NCBI GenBank assembly: GCA_007922195.1
Contig: ML681971.1
Coordinates: 248,001 to 312,000 of the forward strand
Length of the DNA stretch: 64,000 nucleotides
Direction of reading: 5' to 3'
Source of the DNA: Podocnemis expansa
Lineage: Eukaryota; Chordata; Testudines; Podocnemididae
The notes below the pieces were generated by a model. The model was not told the DNA's origin and did not search any database. It worked only from the letters and a program-made list of their open reading frames with translations. The position numbers and the translations under genes are program-made. This document shows, piece after piece, positions 22,301-34,112 of this stretch; position 1 is the first letter of the stretch, and the number at the start of each line of letters is the position of its first letter.

Positions 22301-23659
22301 ATTCTTGCAAGAAAGAGCACTGAAATGTGGGCACCTATCCCGCCATGCCACTTGTCAGCTTCCAGTGCTAGTAACCCCTGGTAGAAGGAGATGAGTGCTG
22401 TGCACTGTGGGTAATGTTAAGTTCCCCTGAGACGATGTGTTTCTGTGTCGTCATTCACCGTAGCTGCTAGCAACTCATGCCCTTTTTCAATGTTGCCATA
22501 GGAAAACAGGAAAAATTAAAAAGTTCCTGGGACTTGCAGGAGGGGGGCACTTGTCATTTCAGAGCAGCAGAGTCCAAGTGGAAGACCAGAGTGGTAAGGC
22601 TTTGAATTCTGGGACATTTCCAGAGGTCATTTAATGCAGAAGAAAATTCTGTCAGTGTTCACACATGCTATAGTGCAGGAGCTGTTCTGCAGTAGGCATT
22701 ACAATTCTTGCACAGGTGGTGTTACTGTTCTGATAGAACAGGGCATTTGTAATGCATCAAGGAGCATTAAGGTGGGTATGGTGGGCTTGTTTTTCTAAAA
22801 TAAGATGGCTTATTGCACAATAACTCTCTAGTATGTGCAAGCCTTTAGATTCTTTGGCTGTTCTAGCTTAATGTAACACTGATTTGTGCTCCAGGGAAGC
22901 TGTGGAAACTGCATATTTTGTATTTTCAGAACCCAAAGTGCTCTGACTGCCCAAAAGAATTGACACTTCAGCTGATTACAGAATGCTTATTGTTAGGATT
23001 ACAAAAATTAAAGACTGCATGAATTTTTGCTATATGAAGGGGGTTCTTTCTTCACCCTTGGTGGCCTGCTGGCTGTACCTCCCCTCTCCCCTTCAACCCC
23101 ACATGGATAGATTTGCTGACTGTGTTTAGACCTGACACTTGAGTTGCGAGCCTCTGCTCCATCGAAGCTATGGATGGTGGATATGTGGTCCTCCAAATAA
23201 AGGAGGAAAGGTGGCTGAACCAATTCCTGCTATCAAGAAAGGCTCTTAAGTGGGTATCTAATGCAACATAACATTCTCTGCACTTGTGAGCTTCAAGGGG
23301 AAAGGCTTCTTAAGAAGTCTAAGGAGGTTAGTTAAAGCTGCTTTTACCTTTGCTTGTTTGCTGAATAGTAAGTTGGCTACTATGTGTAACTGATTCAAGT
23401 GTTCCTTATTGTGTTTAATCAGTTTACAAAAGAATACTGAGAGCGGTTAATGGCCACTAATGCTTGTGGTCTGCATTACTTAGTCTTGTATGTAGAGGCT
23501 CCCTAAAGAGAACTGTTCAAAGAAACTCTCAACCAGCCTATTGGTCAGTTACATTAGTTTGCTTTGAAAGTTACAATTTTCTCCTATCCCTACAGAGCTC
23601 GTCCCCTGCCTCCAGATGCCACAGAAGATGGTGCTTCCTCTGAAGATGAGCAAATATGA
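18927..23659 (+). CDS. PCLAF: PCNA-associated factor (PAF15), four coding exons, 125 aa
   Basis: Small, disordered nuclear protein that binds PCNA at replication forks and in translesion bypass. Coding exons: 18927-18975, 19057-19134, 19483-19669 and 23596-23659, stop TGA at 23657-23659. Introns of 81, 348 and 3926 bp all follow GT-AG, and phases 1, 1 and 2 join in frame. The protein starts MVRTKAD. It keeps YRKVVAARAPRK (lysines 16 and 25, matching the human mono-ubiquitinated Lys15 and Lys24), KYAGGNPVC, the PIP box QKGIGEFF (residues 62-69), the KEN degron (78-80) and an acidic tail. Human PCLAF is 111 residues. The extra length is mainly a run of nine glutamates (84-92) encoded by GAG repeats, and a longer tail. 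The start codon is the only one in frame that gives the conserved N terminus. The ORF is intact and I see no defect. Confidence 0.97.
19870..20349. mobile_element. 480-bp hAT MITE in PCLAF intron 3
   Basis: The ends are CAGTGGTTCCCAACCTTTTT and CAGGTTGGGAACCACTG. The flanks GTCTAACT (19862-19869) and GTCCAACT (20350-20357) match at 7 of 8 positions. The interior has degenerate tandem GCCATGGCCCCCTG-type units. The termini are the same as in the copies at 3362 and 9991. Confidence 0.83.
20524..20660 (+). repeat. Hammerhead-type repeat, sense, in PCLAF intron 3
   Basis: It reads GCATCTGATGAAGTGGGA, then a T-rich loop, then TCCCACGAATGCTCAT, followed by TTTGTTAGTCTTAAGTGCCAC and GCTAGACTAACACAGCTGCC. 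The CTGATGA box and stem II are intact. The GAAA box is mutated to GAAT. Confidence 0.75.
21730..21887. mobile_element. 158-bp hAT MITE (family C) in PCLAF intron 3
   Basis: The ends are CAGGGGTCTCAAAC and GTTTGAGACCTCTG. Both flanks read GTTTAGAG (21722-21729 and 21888-21895), a perfect 8-bp duplication. The body carries TGAGGACTAGTACGTTAG and CACCATTGAAACC. Relatives lie at 27061, 61045 and 62846. Confidence 0.88.
22174..22846. repeat. Possible Harbinger-type element, ends diverged
   Basis: The left end AGGCCATGTCTACCCTAG and the right CTCTAGTATGTGCAAGCCT could be diverged terminal inverted repeats, and the interior has TGTCCACGCTTTGCATTCTTGC. It has no coding signal. This call is tentative. 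Confidence 0.3.
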
Positions 23660-23825
23660 TTCTGTCCTGCCTGTATTTTTTTTTTTAACAACTGTGCATT
23701 TCCTATACCTGAGTTGGGCTTTTTTGTACATTTTGTATATATCTTTTTTACATTCTATGATGTCTTTTTTTGGTTAGTGACTGTACAGACTTTTAAATAA
23801 ACTAGGCTTTTTACTCAACCTTCAA
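23660..23825 (+). terminator. PCLAF 3' UTR and polyadenylation signal
   Basis: The short UTR after the stop is T-rich. AATAAA lies at 23796-23801 in TTTAAATAAACTAGG, which would place cleavage near 23815-23825. This gives a compact 3' UTR of about 160 bases. Confidence 0.8.
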
Positions 23826-23829
23826 TTGC

Positions 23830-25190
23830 TTTAAAAGTTTGATTGCAAGAGTTGCTGGTAAAAATTAATATATACTTCTTGGAGCTTAGCATTTTATAAG
23901 TATTGTCTTTTTTTATTGTCTTGGTTAAAATGGCTTCCTTGGCTTTCCTATTGATTCCATTGTAGTAGGCTGCTTACATTGAAGACTGGTGCCATATTTG
24001 TGCTTTACTGTCAAATAGAAATTAGATACTGTCTATTAAATGGAAGTATTCCGAAAACATCTGAATTGGTATTTTTTTCCTTTGAAAATCTGAAATGCCT
24101 GACCTTTCCCTCTCATGGTAATGAGGGCAGAGATTGAAAATACATGCACTGGACTGAGGTGTTCAAAATACTTCAGCATGACTATTCAAGTGCCTCTCCT
24201 ATGAAGTAACTGAGGGAATAGTAGACTGGAAACTATATATGTAAGGGAGTGAGCTTCCTATTGTACTCTGCAACATTATCTGGAAGACAGGAAATGGGCA
24301 GGGAGGTGCATGTATGGAATGGAGTAAATTTAACCACACCAACTGCCAGTGCCCACTGTCCTGAGACTGCAGGACCTTTACTACCCTGCTTCTGTCAGAT
24401 GTCCTAGTTAGACAAGGTCAGAGAAGGAGCCAGTGATAGAGCTACCTCAAGTCTTCACATTCCAGATGGTGTTTGAGAATGTTGAGTCTTTTGCTCCTGC
24501 TGTTACTCCCTCCCTTTTGTCACCTTTCTTCCATGTTTTATTCACTTTCCTTTTCTGTCTTCTAAGAGTCTGGCGTAGCTGGCCATGCCTGTACTTTTGG
24601 CATCAGGACTATGAAGCAGCTAAAGCAATACCTTAAAGTAAACAAACTGATGCTGCTAGGAGTTTGCCAGGTCATGGAGTGACTGAAATTGCTGCTGTGT
24701 CTGTTTTCCATAGTGAGGTTGCAAATAAATAAGGAGCAGAGACGAAGGTTGTATTTTCTTAACTACCTGTCTTGTCATTTGTGTGTGTAGTGGGGTTTTG
24801 CCTTCAGTCAGACTCCAGCAAGAGGTGCTTCGGACCATCTCAACTAACATTTTCTTTTTCCCTGATCAATGGCAGTTGGTACACTTGGAATGTCAAAGGG
24901 GTGTTTCCCTGGAAAAATTCTACAGGCAAAGGGAGTAAGTTATTGTTAAGAGGAAATGTTTATTCAATACTTCAGATTTAAACTTCTTTCTGTATTGTTA
25001 ATAAAAGGCTAGCCTGTTTTGTGGGAGTAGTTGCAATCAGAATAGGCCAGTGATAGTTGGACATACAATCCTTGGCCATGTTGAACTTGTTAATGTAGCA
25101 GTGAACAAGGTTTTCTTTAACATCCTCTTCTTTGTTGGGGTACATACATGCCCTTTTCAGCACAACATTGCTACTCTGTTATACAGGGAG
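23830..25190. other. Intergenic DNA downstream of PCLAF, no feature recognised
   Basis: No exon, RNA gene or recognised repeat terminus is visible. Confidence 0.4.
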
Positions 25191-25198
25191 TAGCTAAG

Positions 25199-25465
25199 CA
25201 GGGCTCAACAAAAATTGTGCCAGATCCCTATGGCACCCAGGAATGGTTTCCTGGTACTCCAGGGGGCAAAACACCCCCAGCAACAACCTCCTCCCCACCC
25301 CAGCCACTTGTACCTTCAGAGTCATGTGGTGCTTGGGGGGGGGGGGGGCTTCACCCTGCACTGTTGCTGCCTGTGTTTGGTGGGGGGCTGCCAAAAGTGG
25401 TAGCTTTGGTGGCAGGAGGACCCCTCTAAGGTGCTGCACATGTAGGTGCCCAACTTTTGGGGCTT
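25199..25465. repeat. hAT-like repeat, same family as 49667-49926
   Basis: It starts CAGGGCTCAACAAAAATTG and contains CTCCAGGGGGCAAAACACCCCC and CACATGTAGGTGCCCAA, all shared with the better-bounded copy near 49.7 kb. The right terminus is not clear. Confidence 0.5.
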
Positions 25466-26769
25466 ACTGAGTCCATACTATTTCTGTACTGCCTAAGCTT
25501 GTTCACAAGCTGCTAAGCAGTGGACCTAGTTAAAGATCAATGTGGTTTTTGTAAAAGAGGTGAGCTCACAATATGTCTAAGCCATAGGAGGTACTCTTTT
25601 AAAGGCTGGGAAGCCCATATATGTTCTGTTAGGGTTGTCTGTGGGCAGAAGTTGGCAGGCATGTTACAGCTATGCTGGTTTACATCCTTATGTAGAAAAG
25701 CCCTATGGTAGAAAAGGAAATCTTTTAGGCCACTAACTGTTTATACAACATTTAAAGGCTCAAAAAACATTAAAAACTAATGGTAAGGTGGCAGTAACTG
25801 CAATTTTAAGGATATGTTTTTTTTTTTAAATACAGCTAGTAAAGCCAATATCAGCAAGAAAACCAAACAGCTCAATATGGCAATGGTAGTAAGTACTGTG
25901 GTATTTTCAACAGAGGCACGTTTTGTGAGTCTTTCAAACTAGACAAGCTAAGTCTTGCTATAACTCCCACAGCTTGGCAAGATATACTTGTTTTTCTGCA
26001 AAGACAAACTTAAGTTGGACAAACTGGCAGTTGAATTGAGTTGATGAGGCTCCATCAGAACCATTGTCTAAAAACAAATCACATCCCTGAATCAATCTAG
26101 TAAAAGTACAAACTTGTAAATTCATGATTGTCTACACAAGTGCCTTTTGTTGATTTAGCTTGCAATGGTAAATTTACCATCAACTGCTCACTAAACATGA
26201 CATTGCAGCACTTTTCCTTCAGAGACTGGAGTCCTATGTCCCTCATGATAAAAGTTAGATCAGGCTTGCATGCATCTGTGCAACTCTGTCATGGATCTCA
26301 GCTCCAGAGTTTGTTTTTTGAGAGAGGATAAATCTCTCCTGAGGAAAAATAAAGACACCCCCCCCCGTGGGATAATCTTATAGAAAAGTAGGAGGATCTT
26401 CACGTATTCCTTGCTTAGTTTTTTTTCTTTCCAAGGAAATGAGGTATGCATTCAGCCTGACCATTCTAAAATCTGATTCTACTCTTTATAACATATTCAA
26501 TTCACTGTCTACACTTACTCCTGAAGAACAGATCTTCTGAGTGAATTGTAAGCCATGGAAAAGATAAAAACATAAGATCTGTACTTGGGAAAATGAGCAA
26601 GAAATAAAGCTGTGTCATCTGGACTGGAGGCCTTTCCCAAACAGATGTAATTGTTCATGTTCCATGTGACTGGAGTGTTAGTCATACAAAATAAAATTCT
26701 AGCAATATTTATTGCAAATGGCAGAATATAAAATGAATGTAAAGAATAAGATAGTTACATGTATGATCA

Positions 26770-26900
26770 TTCCAGCGTGGAAGGTGTGTTTAGTTCAGGA
26801 AAACAAACAAGGAATCCTGTGGCACTTTAAAGACTAACAAATTTATTAATCACATGAGCTTTTGTGGGAGAAAATCCCCCTTCATCAGATGCAGCAGGGA
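26770..26900 (-). repeat. Hammerhead-type repeat, antisense
   Basis: The + strand reads TGTGGCACTTTAAAGACTAA, TTTATTAATCACATGAGC and CATCAGATGC in the usual antisense order. On the minus strand the CTGATGA box is intact, while the second box reads CACAAAAGC, so GAAA is lost. Confidence 0.75.
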
Positions 26901-27060
26901 GAAATTTAATTCTTGTGCTTTGTCCGCACACAACCAATGCACTAAGAAAGTGAAATTGGCCCAAGCCCCTGTGCAGGCATAAAGAGAGGCAGAAATCCAA
27001 GGGTCATAATGGGATGTGTGTTGGGACAACAGGAAACTGCCATGCAGTGATCTTGTAGAG

Positions 27061-27248
27061 TAGGGATCTCAAACTCAAATCACCAGAAGGGCCACATGAG
27101 GACTAGTACATTAGTGTGAGGTCTGCACCACTGAAACTTTTTTATACAATAATTGTGCAAATATCAGTAACAATAGTGTCATTGCAGGCCACAGGAAATA
27201 GCTTTAGGGGCTGCATGCAGCCCCCAGGCTATGTGCTTGAGAGCCCTG
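27061..27248. mobile_element. hAT MITE, family C
   Basis: The termini are TAGGGATCTCAAAC and GAGAGCCCTG with family-C body motifs GAGGACTAGTACATTAG and AGCTTTAGGGGC. The flanks TTGTAGAG and CTATAGAG match at 6 of 8, so this is an older copy. Confidence 0.7.
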
Positions 27249-27774
27249 CTATAGAGTAACAGTACTTGCACCTATTCTATTTAAAAACCAATAAATACAA
27301 GCATTGGATGTTTGGAAATATACAGGTAATGTTGTCCAGGCAACCCCAACACTGCCATTGGCAGCCCAATCATAAGCTTAAGTACAATCTTATTCACCAA
27401 ACTTAACCAGGTGCTGTGTTTCAGTGACACAAAGTATAAAGAATGCATTTTACTAGAACACTCTTAATATTATCGGGTGAAATTCATTCTGGGCAGAGAG
27501 CCAGCAAAAGGCCTGTACACCACTTAAGCCTACAGACAGTGAATTTGACCCACTGTGATTGTATGCCGCAGTACAATTGAAAGTTTGCAACATCTCATTT
27601 ACTGCACTCCAATCTCTTGCAGATGTGCACTGGTCACAGAACATAGACACACATTATTTTCTGAATCAAAATTAAGCAGTCTAAGAACAATCTTCTCATA
27701 TTCCCAAAAAGTGCTGCTGCCACCACCATGAATATTAGTGTCACTGTATGCAGATTTAACCTATAGGTACAGCA

Positions 27775-27940
27775 AAAAAACCAAGGAGCTGTGTGGCACT
27801 TTAAGACTAACAGATTTATTTTTTGCATGAGCTTTCGTGAGAGAAAATCCCATCTGATGAAGTGGGATTTTCTCCCACGAAAGCTCATGCAAAAAATAAA
27901 TGTTAGTCTTAAAGTGCCACATGACTCCTTTTTTTTTTTG
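27775..27940. repeat. Hammerhead-type foldback: near-perfect 78-bp inverted repeat
   Basis: The left arm (27775-27852) and right arm (27863-27940) are inverted copies separated only by TCTGATGAAG. The right arm gives CTGATGA, a 5-bp stem II (GTGGG/CCCAC), CGAAAGC and TCATGC. A transcript from either strand would fold into a long hairpin. Confidence 0.88.
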
Positions 27941-28767
27941 TTAGACTACACTAGCATGGCTATCCCTTTGGAAATTGACAAGATCCTATAGATACAAACT
28001 GCCTTGACACAGAGCCTTAAATTATCTTATGTTCTGGTATGGTGGTGAAGGGTCACACAGTGTTACAGACAAGTCTGAATAAAGCCAGTGCCCTGTTGCA
28101 CAGATTGCATGTTGAGTATAGTTAATGTGAACAAGTGAAAAGGTGGCCTATGTAAACCTAGTATGAATTTTTAAAAGCCATAGGTAAGAATACCTATGAA
28201 AAATCCTTGAAAGGAATCATCCATTTGAAATCTAGCAAATAGAAGAAAGCCAAAATGTAGTTTCAGGTTTTACTTGACCCTCTGCCAATTTTCATGGTAA
28301 TATAATTTTTTAAAGAAAGTTTCTTCTCTATTGCTTTGTGTAAATTCACACAGTGAACTTAACAGTCTCACTGCTTCTCCTGGAGAGTCAAATGATACAT
28401 ACAATTTTGTCAAATGCACAAAATACACAGGTTAGAAAAAGGGTTTTCTCTCATATCGTAGCCATAGCTGGTAACATTTTCAGAGAGGTGACATTGTTTA
28501 CTAGTCAATCATTTAAAGCTGGCAAGGAGATAAGGCAGCAAAATGCTGCCTCTGCTAAAGCTGCAGCCAGAGACGGTATATGCCAGAAGAAAAAATGTTT
28601 TTAAAAAATGAATATAAGAATAACCATATTGAGTGAGACCAATTGTCCACCTAGCTCAGTATCTCATGACAAGGGCTGGTGCCAGATGCTTCAGAGGGAA
28701 ATAACAAAATAGGTCAATTATCAAATGATCTATCCCCTGGCATCCACTTCCTGCTTCTGACAATCAG

Positions 28768-29082
28768 GCTCTATCTGTACCAGGAAGCTTAGTTTGGACT
28801 TGTTTAGTTTCTGGTGAGTTTGAACTAACCACATGTTTTAGTTCGAACTAAAAGTTAGTTTGAACTAAAAAATGTGGCTAGTTTGAACTAACCACTTACT
28901 TCAAACTTATTTAATTTGAACTAGCATGGCTATATCACACTAGTTTGAACTAAAATTCAAACTAAGTGGCTAGCTTGAACTAAGCTTTACTTAGAACTAG
29001 GCAAAGCCTCATGTCGACAGCGACCAAATTAGTCCGGATTAAACCTCCTTAAACTGGACTAATTTGCTAGTGTAGACATAGG
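28768..29082. repeat. Palindrome-word MITE, copy 1, inside CR1
   Basis: Its diverged ends are GGCTCTATCTGTACCAG and CTAGTGTAGACATAGGC. The interior is a dense series of TTAGTTTGAACTAA-type words in both orientations. Confidence 0.65.
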
Positions 29083-29095
29083 CTCAGAGATTTAA

Positions 29096-29491
29096 ACTAT
29101 GTCTACACTGCCAAATTAGCCTGGACTAAGCAAGCTTAGTTTGGACTAATTTGGCCAATGGCCACACTACCCTTTGGGTAGTCTGAACTAAGAAATTTCT
29201 TAGTTTGGACTAGCCCAAGCTTAATCTGGACCAATAAGACCTCTTGCTTAGTCCAGACTAGTTGTCTTAGTTTGAATGAACTGAGCACATGCAAGACTCA
29301 AAGTAATGGCTAGTTTGAACAAAATCATGAGTTCAAACCAAATGTGCATTTTAGTTTGAATTAGGATATGTGGCTAGTTCGAACTAAAAAGCCATGGTTA
29401 GTCCGAACCAGCCCAAGGCTAATTCAAACTAACCTCAGACTTATTTTGTTCAGACTTCAAGTCCAAACTAAATTTTTAGACGTACACATAG
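29096..29491. repeat. Palindrome-word MITE, copy 2, inside CR1
   Basis: It starts ACTATGTCTACACTGCC and ends TTTTTAGACGTACACATAG. It carries AGTTCGAACT, AGTTTGAACT and TTAGTCCAGACTA words and lies 13 bp after copy 1. Confidence 0.65.
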
Positions 29492-31629
29492 CCTTTAGAG
29501 ACAGGTGCACAGGGCTGTATCCCTGATAAACTCCGCTAATAGCCATTTACACACACACCTACCCTCCATTAATTTAGCTAATTCTTTTTTAAATCCACAT
29601 GTGGTTTTGACCTTCACAACATCCCCAGCAACGACTTCCACAGGCTGATTGTGAGTTGTGTGAAGAAATATTTCCTTTGGTTTTAAACCTGGGGTAAACA
29701 ACACTTATGTATTCACTTTCTGCACATCATTTGTGAGTTGTCTCTATCTTCTCTCCTATTAATTTCCTCTTTTCCAAGCTGACCAATTCTAGTCTCTTTA
29801 ATCTCTCCTCACACAGAAGCTGTTCCATATATCATAATTTTTGTTACCCCTTTAGTACCTTTTCAATTCCAATATATCTTTTTTGAGACAGGGTGACCTG
29901 AACCACACTCAGTCTTCAATGTGTGGGCATACCACCGATTTATGTAGTGACATATTTGCTCTTTTATTATCTAGTCGTTTCCTAGTGGTTCTTAACACTG
30001 TTAGCTTTTTTGAATGCTGCTGCTTATTGAGCAGATATTTTCAGAGAACTAAAGACAATGACTCCAAGATCTCTTACTTGTGTAGTACCAACTAATTTAG
30101 ACCCCCATCATTTTGTACGTATGGGTGGGATTGTTTTCCAATGTGCATTACTCAGCACTTATCGACATTGAATTTCATCTGCCATTTTTTTGCTCAGTCA
30201 GTCAGTTTTGTGAGTTCTCTTTATAACTCTTCAGTGTCTGCTCTGGATGTAGCTTTTTTTGAATAATTTTGTCTTATCTGCAAATCTTGTCATCTCATGT
30301 ATTACACTTTTTTCTAGATCATTGTTGAACAGCACTGGTCCTGCTACAGATCCCTAGGAGACACTGCTCTTTAGCTCTTTCCATTCTGAAAACTTACCAT
30401 TTATTTTTATCTTTTGTTTCCTCTCTTTTAATCAGTTACTGATCCATGAGAGGACCTTCCCCTTACTCCACAACTGCGTACTTTGCTTAAAGAGCTTTTG
30501 ATGAGGGACTTTGTCAAAGGTTTTCTGAAAGTCCATGAGTGCTGTCTTCATTAGATCACACTTGTTCACATGATTTTGACCCCTTCAAAACAGATTGGTT
30601 AGGCATGATTTGCTTTTACAAAATCGTGTTGAGTTTTCCTCAACAGACGTTAATCTGTATGTCTCATAATTCTGTTCTTACCTATAGTTTCAACCAATTT
30701 GCCTGGTACTGACATTAGGTTGACATCACATTAGCTATCCTCCAGTCATCTGGGACAGAAGCTGGTTTAAGTGCTTGATTACATACCACAATAAGTAGTT
30801 CTGTAATTTCATATCTGAGTTCCTTCAGAACCCTTAAATGAATACCATCTGATTCTGGTGAATTGCTATTGTTTAATTTATCAATTTGTTAAAAAAAATC
30901 TCTTCTATTGACAAAAAAAGTGGGAGACAATGTCATGAAAAGGAAAAAGAAAATTCATGATGACTCAAAATTTACTAAGCTGTTAACTGCTCTTTTAAAA
31001 CTCTTCAGTGTTGTCAACACTTCAAAAATGCTTATTGCTGAAAACAGGTGTCAGCAACAGGTCTATGGGACTCTCTTTGAAAAATATTTCAGGCTGTGAC
31101 AATCCAAAAGTGATAACTCCCTATGCCATGCCACCCTTTCCAGCATGAACAGAGACTGATAGCTCACAACCCTCCTATGATGACTTTCCAACACCCTGAG
31201 GAATCATGACCCCAAGTTTATGAACCCCTTGCCTGTGCCAATGACAGTTGCCAGCATAGACCAGACAAACTTTTCTGTTCCTTTTCAGTAACCATAGATA
31301 AAAGAGCTGATCGTAGTTGTCCTTAGCTTCCCTTGCAACTAAACTACACCTAATTATAACTATATTTAGTAATACATTTCATTTTTGCAAACTAAAACAA
31401 CCAAAACACTTCCTCCTCTAGTAAAAGTAACTAGCCTTTGAAGCTTCCTTCTAGTACAAGAATACACCCACCCCTTTTATAGCCTGGTTGAAGCTAATTG
31501 AACTCTCCTGCCAGCATGATGCAGCTGTGATTACCATGATTTGTCTTATTGCAGAGTTTTAATACCAGAACCAAGGTGACTGAGTAGAAGAGCCAGGAAT
31601 TTCTAGACCCACCCCAAAATATTTGGTGG

Positions 31630-31745
31630 TTTAGTCCCACAATGTCCTTGTGAAACAGGGAAAATTATCCCCATTTTACAGAGGGGAACGCGGATATTAA
31701 GGCCCACCATCGCCCAACCAAGGGCTGTTCCACAGCGTATGAGTA
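31630..31745. repeat. MIR-like (CORE) SINE fragment
   Basis: The string CTTGTGAAACAGGGAAAATTATCCCCATTTTACAGAGGGGAA is the conserved MIR-type segment. It is short and diverged. Read in pieces, the key words are TATCCCCATTTTACAGA and GGGGAA. Confidence 0.5.
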
Positions 31746-32667
31746 ATTGTAAATAACCATTGAGAGGAGCAAGTAGAGAAAAAGTAATGAATGAGAATGA
31801 CGCTAGGCTGGTGGTTAATGTCCCCAGTCCCCCTGCTCCAATCGCTCTTTCAGTAATCAGACACAGTGGAAGAGCAGCATCAACAGGAGAGACTGACAGA
31901 GTTTCACATCAGAATATCCCATAGCTCAGTTGTACAATTAATTGTTTGTGAGATAAAAGACTCTGTTCCAAATCCTCTCCTCTGATGGGGGAATTGAATT
32001 TGGGGCTTCTACTCGCAGGGGAGTGCTTGACAGGTGGATGAAGAGGCAGATAGAGGCCTTACCATTTCCTTTGGCTGTTTAGCGTGCAGTGAGGCAGGCA
32101 CTAAACTCATTCCTGCAAAGTTTCCAAAATCTGGGAGTTTGTCATTGTTTTCTACATTATAGAGTGATCTCATGAGCATGAGTGACTATTCCATAGATTT
32201 TACCAGAATTTACAATTTCTGTTGTTCACCCACCCAAAAATTCCACTTTCAGTCCACACACTTGACCCTTCAGAGTCCCATGTATGCTGTTCTGGCACTT
32301 TTAGGAAATTCACTGATATATGTAAACCTCTTAAGTGTGGAATCGGGATATTTTTATATTCCAGCACAGTCCATTTTACCTGTATCAGAGCAAGGAAGAC
32401 TGCTTGATCAGTCAGGGTTACATGTTTCTGTTGAAGATAATGTGTGACTTGTGCAAGTCTGTTCATGCCAGTACTCAGTGTATCCACTTCCTGAGCGGGG
32501 GACTGAATGACAGGCATGTGGCCATATGTTGTTAATGGACAGTTGTTATTACTGCGCTTTTCATTAAAACTTGCCAAGCCAGATTTTGGATTTTCAGTTG
32601 AGGTTTGAGGAAAAATGCCACATCCTACGTTTGTGGTTCCAAAGCTGACTGGCAATCATTTATGCTT

Positions 32668-32885
32668 ATCGCGTTGTTGCAATGTTGTTGGTCTCAGGAT
32701 ATTAGAGAGACAAGGTAGGTGAGATAATCTCTATTACTGGACCAACTTCTGTTGGGGACAGACAAGCTTTCCAGCTGCACAGAGCATTTCTTCAGGTCAC
32801 CTGATCTGACCTGACCTGTCTCTCACCAACGAATGTTTGGTCCAATTAAAAAGTATTACCTCACCCACCTTGTCTTGCTAATAAT
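32668..32885. repeat. Foldback repeat inside the minus-strand relic
   Basis: GACAAGGTAGGTGAGATAAT, ATTACTGGACCAACTTCTGTTGG and GAGACA-type words on the left are mirrored by TGTCTCTCACCAACGAATG, TTTGGTCCAAT and ATTACCTCACCCACCTTGTC on the right. A single-arm relative lies at 56160-56290. The layout is like that of the hammerhead foldbacks, but the sequence is different. Confidence 0.65.
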
Positions 32886-33879
32886 TTATGTGTCCATTAA
32901 ACAATTCTGCCAGGAAATCCTCCTTGCAGTTTGTTTTTGCTGCACCTTCTATGATGTTTGCAGGAAAGATGGTGTTCATGGCATCTGGAGCATTCAAAGT
33001 GCCATGATTTGTTGGCTCAGTGTCTTGCAGGACCAGATCAGAAGCGGATCCTCTCTGCCAGATGGCATACTGTGTGAACTGTGTTTTGCTCAGCAAGTGT
33101 ATATTCATTTATACTGTTATATGAGACAAAATGGGTAAACTTTCTTTTAACTAGGTTGTATGGGATCACCGTTCCATCCTCATTCATTGCCATCAATGTG
33201 TTCTTTGCCAGTGCTGTGTCAATTGCAAATTCTTTCTTATCGCTGAGACAGTGCCAAGCATTGTGAAACAGATGGATGCATTATTTTGATTTCTGAAGCA
33301 TGGTGAAGTGCACTTCCAAGCCCAATGTGGTTGAGTGTCCCCTTGTTAGCCCACTTGCAGTACAGTTTAAATCTTGTGCAATACTTAACACACTGGACTG
33401 TTTGTGTTTTCTCATCCTCATGGACTTCTGGAATGTTAATTTTTTGTGTTCTCTTCCTCCTCACTACCAGAGTAGTAGATAGGCCTGGGTTTCCCTGCCA
33501 TCCACTAGTGAAGTGACACAGTTGGGCCAGTGAATTGGAAGACTTTTCAGCTTGCAGAAGAAATGATGGGGAGGGGGGGCGGGAGGGATGTGACAGAGGT
33601 CTATAAAATTAAGAAAGCTTGAAACAGTTCATCCAACTGGACTACTGATAAACCAAAAAAGGAAAACTATAATGACACGGGTAGTGTCAAAGCAATAGAG
33701 AGGAAGCACCACAAGTTATAAAGAGGAAACACTCAAGTCTTAGGGTGTGAGAGGGACCACAGCAGGAATGAGAAATGGAAAAGGGTATCACACTGGACGG
33801 AGCTATTCCCCAGACAGTCCTAAGGAGGCACCTCCGGGATGAGCAGTAAACGCCATTATCATCCTCATCACCTGTTACT

Positions 33880-34112
33880 CACACACTAGGGCATCCCACC
33901 TTCACCCAAATCCATAGGGCACAAGGCATAACCCTGTTAAGGCACTCCTTACCCTTTCCCAATCTGTAGGGCTCCAGGAGAAAGGCACCTACCCTTACCC
34001 AAGTAATAGCTTAGGGCTCAATGTCACCCATTCCCAGACTGTAAGGCTCCAGGTATAACCTGGGTAATTGAAGTACCTACCCATTCCCAATGCATAGGGC
34101 TCCATGTATAAG
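33880..34112. repeat. Degenerate minisatellite, unit about 55-60 bp
   Basis: About four diverged units share CCCATTCCCAATCTGTAGGGCTCCAGGTATAAC-like content, visible as repeated TTCCCA, (A/G)TAGGGCTC and GGTATAA blocks. Confidence 0.5.

Larger units (their letters stand above)
28611..30905 (-). mobile_element. CR1 LINE, minus strand, split by two MITEs
   Basis: The sequence follows a common turtle CR1 in antisense from its 3' end (CCACCTAGCTCAGTATCTC) through CACAACATCCCCAGC, CAATATATCTTTTTTGAGA, CATTGAATTTCATCTGCCA and CCTCCAGTCATCTGGGA. It resumes after the MITEs at 29492. Identity to the consensus is moderate and no reading frame survives. Confidence 0.85.
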
